A stretch of DNA of 46,566 bases from an uncultured Bacteroidales bacterium. Its GTDB lineage: Bacteria; Bacteroidota; Bacteroidia; Bacteroidales; Bacteroidaceae. Below, piece after piece: positions 25,056-33,383 of the stretch (its first letter is position 1; each line of letters opens with the position of its first letter). The stretch covers positions 1 to 46,566 of the forward strand of contig CADCIP010000024.1 of NCBI GenBank assembly GCA_902801485.1, written 5' to 3'. Below the pieces are notes generated by a model. That model ran no database searches. It was not told where the DNA came from and saw only the letters and a program-made list of their open reading frames with translations. A program made the translations under genes and the position numbers.

Positions 25056-25438
25056 TCCCTCATCCTCCATTTACTGTTTTGGAATATCATTGGCAGGCCC
25101 ACCTGCTCATGAACACTGTCGGCAAAGACCATATCCAGAAAGACGTAGGCCGTAGAATCTGTTGTGTAAAGGCTGTCGGAAAGGGCTTCAACCCGCACTA
25201 CTCCACCCTTCCTGGCAAGTTCTTTCGCAGCCTGTGCAACAACACTTTGCATCTGTCGGCTGTAATCCTCGGAAAAAGATGGGGAATCTGCTATTCCCTC
25301 GACAAACTGCTTAGCATCACCTTGTATAAAAAACGTATAGTAACGCTGAGCAGCCTGTTGTGCCGACTCGTGCGAGAAGGTATCTGAGTCAGTCTTTGTG
25401 CAAGCAAAGAAGAGGAAAGGGAGAAGAAGAAGTACCAT
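25052..25438 (-). CDS. Small lipoprotein, NTF2-like (DUF4878-like)
   Basis: The start at 25438 gives MVLLLLPFLFFAC with the lipobox FFAC (Cys13), then a mature part of about 115 residues. A start 20 codons upstream (25498) is possible, but its coding bases (RHSPQRGAG) lie in the GC-rich palindromic repeat at 25438-25467, so it is less likely. The mature part begins ESAQQAAQRYYTFFIQGDAKQFVEGI, a phrase typical of DUF4878/NTF2-like lipoproteins, and ends with the FQNSKWRMRE strand. It is probably a periplasmic or outer membrane accessory protein. It follows der after a gap filled by two repeat copies. Confidence 0.7.
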   Translation of the reverse strand: MVLLLLPFLFFACTKTDSDTFSHESAQQAAQRYYTFFIQGDAKQFVEGIADSPSFSEDYSRQMQSVVAQAAKELARKGGVVRVEALSDSLYTTDSTAYVFLDMVFADSVHEQVGLPMIFQNSKWRMRE

Positions 25439-25467
25439 CCCTGCCCCCCTTTGGGGGGAGTGCCTTA
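25438..25467 (-). repeat. GC-rich palindromic repeat, copy C
   Basis: On the minus strand: CACTCCCCCCAAAGGGGGGC followed by AGGG. It resembles copy B (25498-25550) and lies in inverted orientation to it, about 50 bp apart. It overlaps the upstream part of the lipoprotein reading frame. Confidence 0.65.
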
Positions 25468-25497
25468 ATGATTGATTATATATTTGGAGCCTATCCA

Positions 25498-25550
25498 CTT
25501 TAAACTTCTTAAACTGTCCCTCACTCCCCCAAGGGGGAGACGGAGGGGGC
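25498..25550 (+). repeat. Composite repeat, copy B
   Basis: TTTAAACTTCTTAAACTGTC is followed by CCTCACTCCCCCAAGGGGGA and GACGGAGGGGG. It matches copy A at 35461-35515 in both halves (AT-rich string, then palindrome). It lies 2 bp after the der stop codon. Confidence 0.7.
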
Positions 25551-25552
25551 TT

Positions 25553-26863
25553 TTACTTTTGTCTCACAAACACATTAATAGGCGTACCGTTAAAGTTCCA
25601 GCGCTCGCGGATCTTATTCTCGAGGAAACGCCGATAAGGTTCCTTTACGTACTGGGGCAAGTTGGCATAGAACACAAAAGTCGGAACATGTGTCTCCGGA
25701 ACCTGCATGCAGTATTTTATCTTTATGTACTTACCCTTCATGGATGGTGGCGGATAGGCCTCAATCAGGGGAAGCATCTCTTCGTTCAACTTAGCTGTGG
25801 AAACACGACGGCAACGGTTCTGGTAAACATCCTTTGCTGTTTCCAGCACCTTAAAGATACGCTGCTTGGTAAGTGCAGAGGCAAAGATAATAGGGAAATC
25901 AACAAAGGGAGCCATACGGTCGCGAATAGCATCTTCCATTGTTTTCATCACCTTTGTTTCCTTATCAGGTACCAAGTCCCATTTATTCACCACAACCACC
26001 AGATTCTTCTGGTTCTTCTGTATTATCTGAAAGATATTCAGGTCCTGGCTCTCTATACCGCGTGTTGCATCTATCATGAGGATGCAAACATCGCTGTTCT
26101 CTATGGCACGGATGGAGCGCATAACACTATAGAACTCCAAGTCCTCTGTTACCTTATTCTTTCTGCGGATTCCGGCTGTATCAACCAGATAGAAGTCGAA
26201 TCCGAACTTATCGTATCGGGTGTAAATGCTGTCGCGAGTGGTTCCCGCTATATCAGTCACAATATTACGGTCCTCACCAATAAAGGCGTTTATGAGTGAA
26301 CTCTTGCCTGCATTGGGACGACCGACAACAGCAAAGCGAGGGATATTCTCATCGGGCAGTTCGTTACCTTCCTTGGGGAAAAGACTGACTACAAGGTCGA
26401 GCAAATCACCCGTTCCACCTCCAGTAGCAGCAGAGATGCACTGAGGATCGCCTAAGCCCAAAGAATAAAATTCGGCTGAGAGATAAGTCTCGTTATTATC
26501 GGTCTTGTTGCACACCAACACAACAGGCTTCTTGGTCCGACGAAGAATACCGGCTACGGCCTCATCCAAGTCTGTCACACCATTATGAATATCAACAAGG
26601 AAGAGAATCACGTCAGCTTCGTCCGTGGCAAGCGTTACCTGCTTGCGGATTTCTTCCTCAAAAATGTCGTCGCTGTTCACGACCCATCCGCCTGTATCTA
26701 TGACAGAAAACTCTCTTTGTCCCCATTCACACTTGCCGTACTGGCGGTCACGCGTGGTACCGGCCTCATCACTCACAATAGCGTGACGGGTTTGTGTAAG
26801 TCGGTTGAAAAGGGTACTCTTTCCCACATTGGGACGTCCCACTATAGCTACAATATTGCTCAT
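25553..26863 (-). CDS. der: Ribosome-associated GTPase Der (EngA)
   Basis: The protein has 436 residues from the ATG at 26863 ([12 protein letters not shown]). The in-frame extension to 26911 is rejected because the promoter TAATTTTG lies inside it, at 26881-26888. There are two GTPase domains in tandem. The first has P-loop GRPNVGKST and a DTGGW switch II; the second has [14 protein letters not shown] and NKWD. A C-terminal KH-like domain ends [12 protein letters not shown]. This double-GTPase layout is unique to Der, which works in 50S subunit assembly. It has its own promoter here and is separated from era by the 7-kb signalling operon. Confidence 0.97.
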   Translation of the reverse strand: MSNIVAIVGRPNVGKSTLFNRLTQTRHAIVSDEAGTTRDRQYGKCEWGQREFSVIDTGGWVVNSDDIFEEEIRKQVTLATDEADVILFLVDIHNGVTDLDEAVAGILRRTKKPVVLVCNKTDNNETYLSAEFYSLGLGDPQCISAATGGGTGDLLDLVVSLFPKEGNELPDENIPRFAVVGRPNAGKSSLINAFIGEDRNIVTDIAGTTRDSIYTRYDKFGFDFYLVDTAGIRRKNKVTEDLEFYSVMRSIRAIENSDVCILMIDATRGIESQDLNIFQIIQKNQKNLVVVVNKWDLVPDKETKVMKTMEDAIRDRMAPFVDFPIIFASALTKQRIFKVLETAKDVYQNRCRRVSTAKLNEEMLPLIEAYPPPSMKGKYIKIKYCMQVPETHVPTFVFYANLPQYVKEPYRRFLENKIRERWNFNGTPINVFVRQK

Positions 26864-26880
26864 AACTTCTAATTTGGCTG

Positions 26881-26912
26881 CAAAATTACGACTAAGTGAG
26901 TGATTTTCCAAA
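26881..26912 (-). promoter_or_regulatory. Promoter of der
   Basis: On the minus strand TTTG (26909-26912), 20 bp, TAATTTTG (26881-26888), 17 bp before the start codon. It makes der an independent unit. Confidence 0.7.
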
Positions 26913-27063
26913 TATATTTGAGAAAATCCGAACGTAAGTAATTTAGAAACGTAGTTTCAAAGTTACGAATAAGCATTAGATAAACGAAATAAAATAACTT
27001 TTTTATTTCCTTATCCAAGCAGAAGTATGTTTAAAATCTAAATAGAGAATCTCCGTAACAACG

Positions 27064-27186
27064 TCACGCCATAACCTTCATGACAAACAGCAATGGATTT
27101 CCCCCAAAGGAACCGGCAGATAACGGTTTTTGTCCATACACGCAACCACAGAGGAAAACTGCTAAGATTCCAACGCCAACAATATA
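27064..27186 (-). other. Possible tiny lipopeptide frame lacking a standard start
   Basis: After the hydrolase stop codon a minus-strand frame reads (CTG)KKLKYIVGVGILAVFLCGC, a good lipoprotein signal with lipobox LCGC, then about 25 residues (VYGQKPLSAGSFGGNPLLF) to a TGA. The codon in the start position is CTG, not ATG, GTG or TTG. An ATG start exists only far upstream, inside the hydrolase gene (27282). It may be a decayed gene, a non-standard start or chance. Confidence 0.3.
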
Positions 27187-27202
27187 TTTCAGTTTCTTCA
27201 GT

Positions 27203-27793
27203 TTAAATTCTGTCGTCAGATCCAAAAACCTGATTAACAAGGCATTCGAACTCCTTATAAGCGAAAGTATCGCGAAGTTCACTTAACGATGCGGCTAACC
27301 CACGATAATGCCACTCGTGATCCTTGCGCGACTTGGAATGGAAACGGGTCCAAAGGGAATCTCCCAAAACGGCATAGTCGCGGGCGATGGCTCGCATGTT
27401 TGAGAGTTTATCACCCAGCGCTACGATTTTGGCTTCTCGGGAAGCTGCAGCGATGCGGTCGATGGCTGCCTGCTTACGGGCACGCCAATCTTCTACACTA
27501 TCATGGCCCTGATGGGGCTCGTCACTCTCTATGTCGACAAATGATGCTACGCGTTCACCAAATTCTGCACATATCTGCTCCAACGTGACATCAGTATCCT
27601 CTACTGTGTCGTGAAGGATGGCTGCGGCCAAGAGCTCCTGATCGGAGGACATCGTAGCCACAATCACTACAGCTTCCATAGGGTGAACAATATAAGGGAA
27701 TCCCTTACTACGTCGCTCGGTCCCGGCATGAGCACGAACCGCAAATACAATAGCACGGTCTAACAATGAGGTGTTCAACGGATTATTTGCCAT
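27203..27793 (-). CDS. HD-domain small alarmone hydrolase (SpoT/MESH1-like)
   Basis: The protein has 196 residues. The hydrolase signature of RelA/SpoT proteins is present in order: His22 (VRAHAGT), RRSKGFPYIVHPME with His37, LHDTVEDT with His61-Asp62 and Glu65-Asp66, and a later ALGDKLSNMRA with Asp128. These match the Mn-dependent (p)ppGpp 3'-pyrophosphohydrolase fold; no synthetase or regulatory domain is attached, so it is a single-domain SAH. Its first 11 bases overlap the end of the synthetase gene (27783-27793), which suggests translational coupling and a joint set point for (p)ppGpp. It is the last gene of the six-gene operon. It could act on other nucleotides, as MESH1-type enzymes can. 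Confidence 0.88.
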   Translation of the reverse strand: MANNPLNTSLLDRAIVFAVRAHAGTERRSKGFPYIVHPMEAVVIVATMSSDQELLAAAILHDTVEDTDVTLEQICAEFGERVASFVDIESDEPHQGHDSVEDWRARKQAAIDRIAAASREAKIVALGDKLSNMRAIARDYAVLGDSLWTRFHSKSRKDHEWHYRGLAASLSELRDTFAYKEFECLVNQVFGSDDRI

Positions 27794-28871
27794 CGTTTGA
27801 TTCTTTATTCATATGCATAAAAGACAATGTCCTTGCCTGCTCGAACATGAGGTCGGCCAGCATACCGTTGGCATCGGACTCGCCATTAATGTTATCGTAA
27901 ATTAACTTCAGCCCTTTGCGTCCTCCTCCACACTTGAGCACATGTACCATACTGAGATACAGAAGGGCTGCACTGGAGGATAAAATATCCAAGTCGGTGA
28001 GCGCCAAGTGTGAAAGTGCCAGTTGGTAGGCATCGTCGCTATTATTGTCAATAAAATTCTGCACATCACCGAGAGACTTTAATCCGAAGGATTCTAACAG
28101 CGACAGAAAGGGCATCAGTGAGGCATGGTAGATTTCAGCTTGGTTGACAGCAGCAATACGACGATTCAGGCGATCAAAGGGATGCAATTCGAGATAGTTG
28201 CGGAATGTATCGGCAGACAGGGGTACTTCGTCGAGACGCCCATTCTTCACCAGAGACTGTACCTGGCGACGATAGTCGGTGAGTACAATGCGCAGTCGGC
28301 TGAACTCGTCATCGATAAGTTCGAGCATACCCGCCAAGCGGTTAAACTGCCGTATAAACTCGTCGGGAATTTTTACATCGTTCTTATAGCCAGTATCATG
28401 CTCGATGGTGGACCACACATGCTGGAGTGCCGTACGCATTTGCAGTTCGAAGCGAGGACCACCCGTCTTGAGCCGACAAATGTAGTGAAGCGAGTTATAG
28501 CCGAAAGAATCCAATTGGTGCAGTTTGCGCTTATCTACGCTCTCTTGCCAGTCGATATCGAATACACGTTTCGCAATGGCTGCAACCTTGTCCACCTCAT
28601 CTGTGTAGAAAGTAATGACACGCAGGCCTACAAGGTCGGTGACATCCTCGATACTCTTGTACTTCGCACCTTTCAGTTCCAACTTTCCAATCAGTGAGTT
28701 CTCGGACTTAATACGGTATTCGATGGCCGTAACATAAATATCCTTCTCTTCAAGAGCTTGGCGTAACTGTTTGTTAGCTTCTTGGGCTAACTGCTTCAAA
28801 GTGGGGAGTAGTTCGCGATACTGTTGTATCAGCGACTCGCCATGCAGATCCAGTGTCAATGGGCTCACCAT
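27783..28871 (-). CDS. RelA/SpoT-type small alarmone synthetase with extra C-terminal domain
   Basis: The protein has 362 residues. The synthetase core (about 20-210) has the family residues: YRIKSENSLIGKL (52-64), DLVGLRVI (79-86), GYNSLHYI (124-131), ELQMRTALQHVW (142-153) and IEHD (156-159). These correspond to the GTP-binding and pyrophosphate-transfer elements of RelA and RelQ/RelP enzymes, so activity is expected. About 150 residues follow that are not TGS/ACT: helical, beginning HPFDRLNRRI and including LALTDLDILSSSAALLYLS. This domain is unknown to me and could receive the partner-switch signal. The gene lies 12 bp after the STAS gene and overlaps the hydrolase gene by 11 bp. A toxSAS-type toxin is the alternative reading. 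Confidence 0.88.
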   Translation of the reverse strand: MVSPLTLDLHGESLIQQYRELLPTLKQLAQEANKQLRQALEEKDIYVTAIEYRIKSENSLIGKLELKGAKYKSIEDVTDLVGLRVITFYTDEVDKVAAIAKRVFDIDWQESVDKRKLHQLDSFGYNSLHYICRLKTGGPRFELQMRTALQHVWSTIEHDTGYKNDVKIPDEFIRQFNRLAGMLELIDDEFSRLRIVLTDYRRQVQSLVKNGRLDEVPLSADTFRNYLELHPFDRLNRRIAAVNQAEIYHASLMPFLSLLESFGLKSLGDVQNFIDNNSDDAYQLALSHLALTDLDILSSSAALLYLSMVHVLKCGGGRKGLKLIYDNINGESDANGMLADLMFEQARTLSFMHMNKESNDGK

Positions 28872-28883
28872 AGCTTCTGCTAT

Positions 28884-29186
28884 TTATTTGAACTCGAAGA
28901 GGTTGACAAACCCCGTCATGGCAAAGACTGCACGAATGCTATCAGAAATGCCTTTGATATAGACGTGGTCACCCTTGGGCTTAGCACTCTTCAAGATGCT
29001 TAGAAAAATACGCAACCCTGCAGATGAGATATAATCCATCTTCGAACAGTCGAGGATGATGTCATGACCAGAACTTTCCTTCAAGGGTGCAACAGCCTTC
29101 TCGACCTCAAGAGCCGAAGCGGTATCGAGACGACCTTCGAAATACATCACTAAATCGTTGTTTTCTTCTTTTAAAACAGTATTCAT
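28884..29186 (-). CDS. STAS-domain anti-anti-sigma-factor-like protein
   Basis: The protein has 100 residues, a complete stand-alone STAS domain. The phospho-acceptor loop reads MDYISSAGLRIFL, with Ser54/Ser55 in the position of the regulated serine of SpoIIAA/RsbV. The ends VYIKGISDSIRAVF and FVNLFEF fit the last helix. In known partner switches such a protein is phosphorylated by an RsbW-type kinase and dephosphorylated by a SpoIIE/PP2C phosphatase; both domains are present in one protein two genes upstream. No sigma factor or separate anti-sigma kinase is in the window, so the downstream target is open. It lies between the transporter and the alarmone synthetase (gaps 9 and 12 bp). Confidence 0.92.
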   Translation of the reverse strand: MNTVLKEENNDLVMYFEGRLDTASALEVEKAVAPLKESSGHDIILDCSKMDYISSAGLRIFLSILKSAKPKGDHVYIKGISDSIRAVFAMTGFVNLFEFK

Positions 29187-29195
29187 AAATGTGTA

Positions 29196-30995
29196 TTAAT
29201 ATAGTGGGTAAATAATGTTTATAATAAATAAGGTTATGATAAGCAATACGATATGCACACAGATACCCAGACGGGCAAAGTCGGTAAACCGGAAAGAACC
29301 GGGACCATAGATGAGCATGTGCGTACTGCTACCTACAGGTGAGGCAAAGCTGAAGGTTACACAGAGCATGAGCGACATGACGAATGGCATAGGGTTGCAA
29401 CCCAGCATTTCAGCCTGTTGATACATAATGGGGAAGAAAATAGCACTGGCTCCCACATCGCTGACGAACTCGCTGACGAACGAAGCCAAAATGCACATAA
29501 CACACATGACAATATAGGGATTATTTCCACAGAGCAGGAGGATGTCGCTTGCAATGCTATCAGCAATACCCGTCTTGGTAATGGCTGCGGAGAAAACAAC
29601 CGTGACACCCAAAACGAGGAGTAAATCCCATTCTATGTATTTGGTGACGCCAGTCATACGACAACAACCAAAAATCAGCATTAATCCTGCTGTCAGCATA
29701 GTAGTTGCCATGAGTGGCATAAAGTGGAAAATTGAAATTACGAACATCATCAGAAAGATAATTGCCGAAGTAATTGTCTTTGAACCCAATTGTGGTACAA
29801 AATGGCTGTCGAAGAAAGTGAGTGAACGACGGTTGTCGCGTTCGAACTGTTCTTCACCCTTGGGTGGGCACTCCAGAAGCAGCGTATCACCAGCTTCTAT
29901 GAGTATTTCACGAGGCTGCCCTTTTACACGATGTCCTTGACGAGCCACAGCGATAAGAGCGACATTATTCTTTTCTTCAAAATCACAATTTGCCATAGAC
30001 TGTCCTATAAGGTCGCTGCCAAAAGTAACATAGGCCGTACGCATGCGACGTTTGGTGTCTATATCATTGATACTCCACACGTGGTGGTCAGCTGCCGCCA
30101 AACCATGGGTTCGCTTCAATTCCAGAATCTCGTTAATCTGTCCAGCATAAATAAGACGGTCACCTCCAAGAATCCACTCGTCTTTGGGAACAGGCATGAT
30201 AATCTCTCGGTCGAAATGAACAATTTCTACTAAAGAACCACCCTTAACGTTGTACAGACCTGCGTCATAAACAGTCTCGCCAACAGCAGGATTGTCGGTG
30301 GGCACAAGTAATTCCACTGTGTAATCGCTTGTCGTTTCGAACGACTGTTCTGCAGATTCACGAGAGGGGATAAAGCGTTGCAGTAAGATAACCATAAGAA
30401 CACCGACAACTGTAAGGATAAAACCAGGTATCAGGGGCTCGAATACGTTAAGCGAATGACCGGTTTTATTCATATAGAGACCCGCAATAACAAGGCTTGA
30501 CGAATTACCCAGCAACGTACACATTCCGCCAAGTGTAGCAGCATAACTAAGTGGCAACAACAACTTAGAGGGGGCTATATTGAGTTTGCGTGACCAAATC
30601 TTCACAACATCAATGAACATAGCAACCACATTCATGGAATTCAACAGGGCAGCCATTATACTTGTAGGCACCATCAGACGAAGCAAGGCATTATTGTAAT
30701 TCTTAGGATCACCGAGCACATTCTTTGACAGCCAATAAAGCACGCCAGTATGCAGGAGTCCGGCAATAATTACAAAGTACGCAGCATGTATTACAACCGG
30801 TTCACTTCCAAAACCAGCCATTCCTTCCTCCTCGGTAACGACTCCTGTAACCAGTAATATGGTAAGGGCACCCAGGAAGACGACCTCAACAGGAACCCGA
30901 CTAGACCGGGCCATCACGACAAAGATGCCTATGAGAGTAAAGATTGTAATCCAGGCATGAATATTAAATCCAAAAACGATTTGATCAAATATCAT
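29196..30995 (-). CDS. SLC13-family permease with two RCK_C (TrkA_C) domains
   Basis: The protein has 599 residues. N-terminal membrane half (about 1-210) with a hairpin motif (LLNSMNVVAMF) and GNSSSLVIAG. Two cytosolic RCK_C domains follow (about 225-300, YTVELLVPTDNPAVGE; about 310-395, RMRTAYVTFGSDLIGQS). The second membrane half (about 415-599) has the matching VSDVGASAIFF and ASPVGSSTHMLIYGPG. This inverted-repeat layout is that of DASS/CitT-type anion:Na+ symporters with ligand-sensing loops. The substrate could be a dicarboxylate or sulfate. Regulation by the neighbouring STAS protein is plausible, as STAS domains regulate SLC26 anion carriers, but that is inference. Gaps are 3 bp to the phosphatase gene and 9 bp to the STAS gene. 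Confidence 0.88.
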   Translation of the reverse strand: MIFDQIVFGFNIHAWITIFTLIGIFVVMARSSRVPVEVVFLGALTILLVTGVVTEEEGMAGFGSEPVVIHAAYFVIIAGLLHTGVLYWLSKNVLGDPKNYNNALLRLMVPTSIMAALLNSMNVVAMFIDVVKIWSRKLNIAPSKLLLPLSYAATLGGMCTLLGNSSSLVIAGLYMNKTGHSLNVFEPLIPGFILTVVGVLMVILLQRFIPSRESAEQSFETTSDYTVELLVPTDNPAVGETVYDAGLYNVKGGSLVEIVHFDREIIMPVPKDEWILGGDRLIYAGQINEILELKRTHGLAAADHHVWSINDIDTKRRMRTAYVTFGSDLIGQSMANCDFEEKNNVALIAVARQGHRVKGQPREILIEAGDTLLLECPPKGEEQFERDNRRSLTFFDSHFVPQLGSKTITSAIIFLMMFVISIFHFMPLMATTMLTAGLMLIFGCCRMTGVTKYIEWDLLLVLGVTVVFSAAITKTGIADSIASDILLLCGNNPYIVMCVMCILASFVSEFVSDVGASAIFFPIMYQQAEMLGCNPMPFVMSLMLCVTFSFASPVGSSTHMLIYGPGSFRFTDFARLGICVHIVLLIITLFIINIIYPLY

Positions 30996-30998
30996 ACG

Positions 30999-33344
30999 CT
31001 ATATTTTTTTTAAGAGTGTGAGGACATTTCGTCCATCAATATATTCGTAGTTTATACTATCCATAATCTGCCGGATAAGGTGAATACCAAGTCCACCTAT
31101 ATTACGTTCCTCAGCAGAAAGTGTTGTGTCAACCTCTGCTTTGGCTGTAGGATCGAAGGGAGTACCATTGTCGTTAATGACAAATTTCAACCCCTTACTA
31201 CTGATAGTTGCATCAATATTCACCATACCCTTAACACCCTTGGGGTATGCATAGTTCATTACATTAACAACAGCCTCTTCAATAGCAAGGTTCAATTGCA
31301 TGCACATGTCCATATCGAAGCCTGCAGCCTCGCAAACGGTTTCAATGAACTCGGACAATTGCGGAATTGTCTGCACATCGTTAGGCAGGGTCAGACTGCG
31401 CTGATAGAGAACATCGGGATGCTGGTGTTTAAATTGCAAGGCCAGCATGGTCAGGTCGTCACTCTGTTCTGCATCACCAACAAACTGATGCACAGCCTGG
31501 GTCATAGCCTCTATGATTTGCAGGGGGACGTTTGGCGCTTGTTTTATTACATTAAGAATCCTTTGTTCTTGGAACTGATCATGATTTTTGTTTTCCGCCT
31601 CGGTCAATCCGTCTGTATAAAGGAATATTGTAGTAAAAGGGTCAATTGTTGTTTCTTGTGGTGTATATACCCAATCTTGCATGACGCCAACAGGAACATT
31701 TGAATCACAGGGTAACAATCCAACCCCGCTACCGATTAATATCGGCGCATCATGCCCCGCATTGCAATAGCGCATACGGCCCGTAAGCATGTCCAACACA
31801 CCGACAAAAAGCGTAACGAACATGTTCGATTCGTTGTTTGTTGCCATCGTGTTGTTAATATTGTTGACAATGTGGTCAGGCAAGGCTTCATGAGCAGCTA
31901 CAGAGCGGAACAGAGTACGGGTAACAGCCATTACTAAAGAAGCAGGAACGCCTTTGCCGGACACATCGCCAATGCAGAAAAACAGTTTTTCGTCGCGTAT
32001 GAAGAAATCAAACAAGTCGCCACCAACCTCTTTGGCAGAAACAAGTTTCCCGAAGATATCAATATCGTCTCGTTCAGGATACGGTGGATAAACTTTGGGA
32101 AGCATAGCCATTTGTATGTCGCTTGCAATACGAAGGTCACTCTCTATTGAAGCCTTTTCTGCTGTAGTTTCCTTCAGTTCTCCAATATATTTAACGAGTG
32201 AATGCTGCATGTCAGAGAACGAGTGGCTAAGTTGGCCTATCTCATCGATACGCTGCAACTCGGGCAGCTTGGTATCGAACTGTCCCGAGGCAATCGTCTC
32301 AGCCTCCTTGGCGAGCCGATGGAGAGGTTTCAGTTCGCTAGTGATGATACGGATGAAGAAAACAAGCATGAGCAGAAGTCCTAGCAGAACTATCGCTCTT
32401 ACACTATTTCGTAAGCGGTCAAAACCACCAAAAATATCACTCTCAGGACAGACTATAGCCATGCTGCAGCCCGTTTTGCCGAGAGGCTTATAGAACACAT
32501 AGCAGTTCTGTCCATCCATTTCCATTTGCTTCACGCCTTCCTCGCCTCGCTGCATGGCATGACCCAGAGAGGTAATAGCTGTGTCCGGACGTTCAATGGT
32601 CTGAGTGAAAATGGTCTGACGGGTAATTTTTGTGGTATCGGGGTGTACAATAAAAGTGCCGCCACGACCAATCATGATGCTATAGGAATTGGGATAAGGT
32701 TTCACGGCGGAGACTGTCTGTGAAAGTCGGTTGAGTGACAGACTCGTATTGATAACGCCTATCATTTTACCTTGCTCGTTCTTTATCCCCTGACAGTAGC
32801 TGGTCACCATTTCGCTTGTATTTGTAGCTGCGTCTATATCCACGTAGGGTTCCGTCCAGCACGGGTGGTCAAGCAACATGGGCATAAGATACCAATCTGT
32901 ATAGAAATACTGATAAAGGTCACTACCACCTTGTATCGTGCGGATGGTATCGTTAACAATCTTTGAGTAAGCCGAGAAATAGAGACCTTTATCCTTAAAA
33001 TAATAAGGCTCAAAGGCGATGGAACAGTTATAGAAATCGGGATTGTTCAATAGCATGCCACGGCTATATACAAACATGGAGTCTGCCACATCGGGATGCC
33101 GTTGAACAAGCCATTCTGTCATGTTCGTAGCAACCTCCACGCGATTCATGATACCCTCAATATGCAGTGAAGTCTTGTCCAATGTTTGCATGGCACGATT
33201 GATAGCCTCTTGTCGAACTGCCTCACGAGCCTGATAGAACAAGAATCCAAGGGCGACATTGAAGATGATGGCAGCGAAAAAAACTACCCACAAGCTAACT
33301 CTGACGGAGAGTTTTCTACGGATATAATTAAGGATTTCTTTCAT
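30999..33344 (-). CDS. Cache-HAMP-SpoIIE phosphatase fused to an RsbW-like kinase domain
   Basis: The protein has about 781 residues from the ATG at 33344 (MKEILNYIRRKL); an ATG at 33359 would add MAYFI. (Residue numbers below count from 33344.) A transmembrane helix at about 18-38 (WVVFFAAIIFNVALGF) precedes a periplasmic dCache-type sensor (about 40-315) and a second helix (VLLGLLLMLVFFIRI). HAMP lies at about 340-395 (ELKPLHRLAKEAETIASGQF). The PP2C/SpoIIE domain (about 415-640) has GGDLFDFF, IGDVSGKGVPA, YCNAGHDAP and DDLTMLAL, the metal-binding Asp residues. The last 125 residues are a GHKL/HATPase domain of RsbW type (NLAIEEAVVNVMNYAYP, INDNGTPFDP, GGLGIHLIRQIMD). One protein could thus both phosphorylate and dephosphorylate the STAS partner. 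It lies 3 bp before the permease gene and 39 bp after the binding-protein gene. Confidence 0.93.
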   Translation of the reverse strand: MKEILNYIRRKLSVRVSLWVVFFAAIIFNVALGFLFYQAREAVRQEAINRAMQTLDKTSLHIEGIMNRVEVATNMTEWLVQRHPDVADSMFVYSRGMLLNNPDFYNCSIAFEPYYFKDKGLYFSAYSKIVNDTIRTIQGGSDLYQYFYTDWYLMPMLLDHPCWTEPYVDIDAATNTSEMVTSYCQGIKNEQGKMIGVINTSLSLNRLSQTVSAVKPYPNSYSIMIGRGGTFIVHPDTTKITRQTIFTQTIERPDTAITSLGHAMQRGEEGVKQMEMDGQNCYVFYKPLGKTGCSMAIVCPESDIFGGFDRLRNSVRAIVLLGLLLMLVFFIRIITSELKPLHRLAKEAETIASGQFDTKLPELQRIDEIGQLSHSFSDMQHSLVKYIGELKETTAEKASIESDLRIASDIQMAMLPKVYPPYPERDDIDIFGKLVSAKEVGGDLFDFFIRDEKLFFCIGDVSGKGVPASLVMAVTRTLFRSVAAHEALPDHIVNNINNTMATNNESNMFVTLFVGVLDMLTGRMRYCNAGHDAPILIGSGVGLLPCDSNVPVGVMQDWVYTPQETTIDPFTTIFLYTDGLTEAENKNHDQFQEQRILNVIKQAPNVPLQIIEAMTQAVHQFVGDAEQSDDLTMLALQFKHQHPDVLYQRSLTLPNDVQTIPQLSEFIETVCEAAGFDMDMCMQLNLAIEEAVVNVMNYAYPKGVKGMVNIDATISSKGLKFVINDNGTPFDPTAKAEVDTTLSAEERNIGGLGIHLIRQIMDSINYEYIDGRNVLTLLKKI

Positions 33345-33383
33345 GATAAAATAAGCCAATGCATAATAGTAGTGGAATACTTC

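Larger units (their letters stand above)
26864..27202. other. AT-rich intergenic region of 339 bp
   Basis: It contains the der promoter (26881-26912) and, on the minus strand after the alarmone hydrolase stop, an unusual signal-peptide-like frame without a normal start (27064-27190). The rest is AT-rich without structure that I recognise. No clear terminator for the signalling operon is visible. Confidence 0.5.

Noticed and set aside
25472-26299. Plus-strand frame of 275 codons opposite der
   Set aside because: Antisense to a certain der gene; it begins in the GC-rich repeat.
26864-26911. Upstream start for der
   Set aside because: The added codons contain the der promoter; the conserved protein begins [12 protein letters not shown].
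29196-30995. Possible SulP/SLC26 permease because of the adjacent STAS gene
   Set aside because: The duplicated hairpin motifs and two RCK_C domains fit SLC13/DASS, and the STAS domain is a separate gene.
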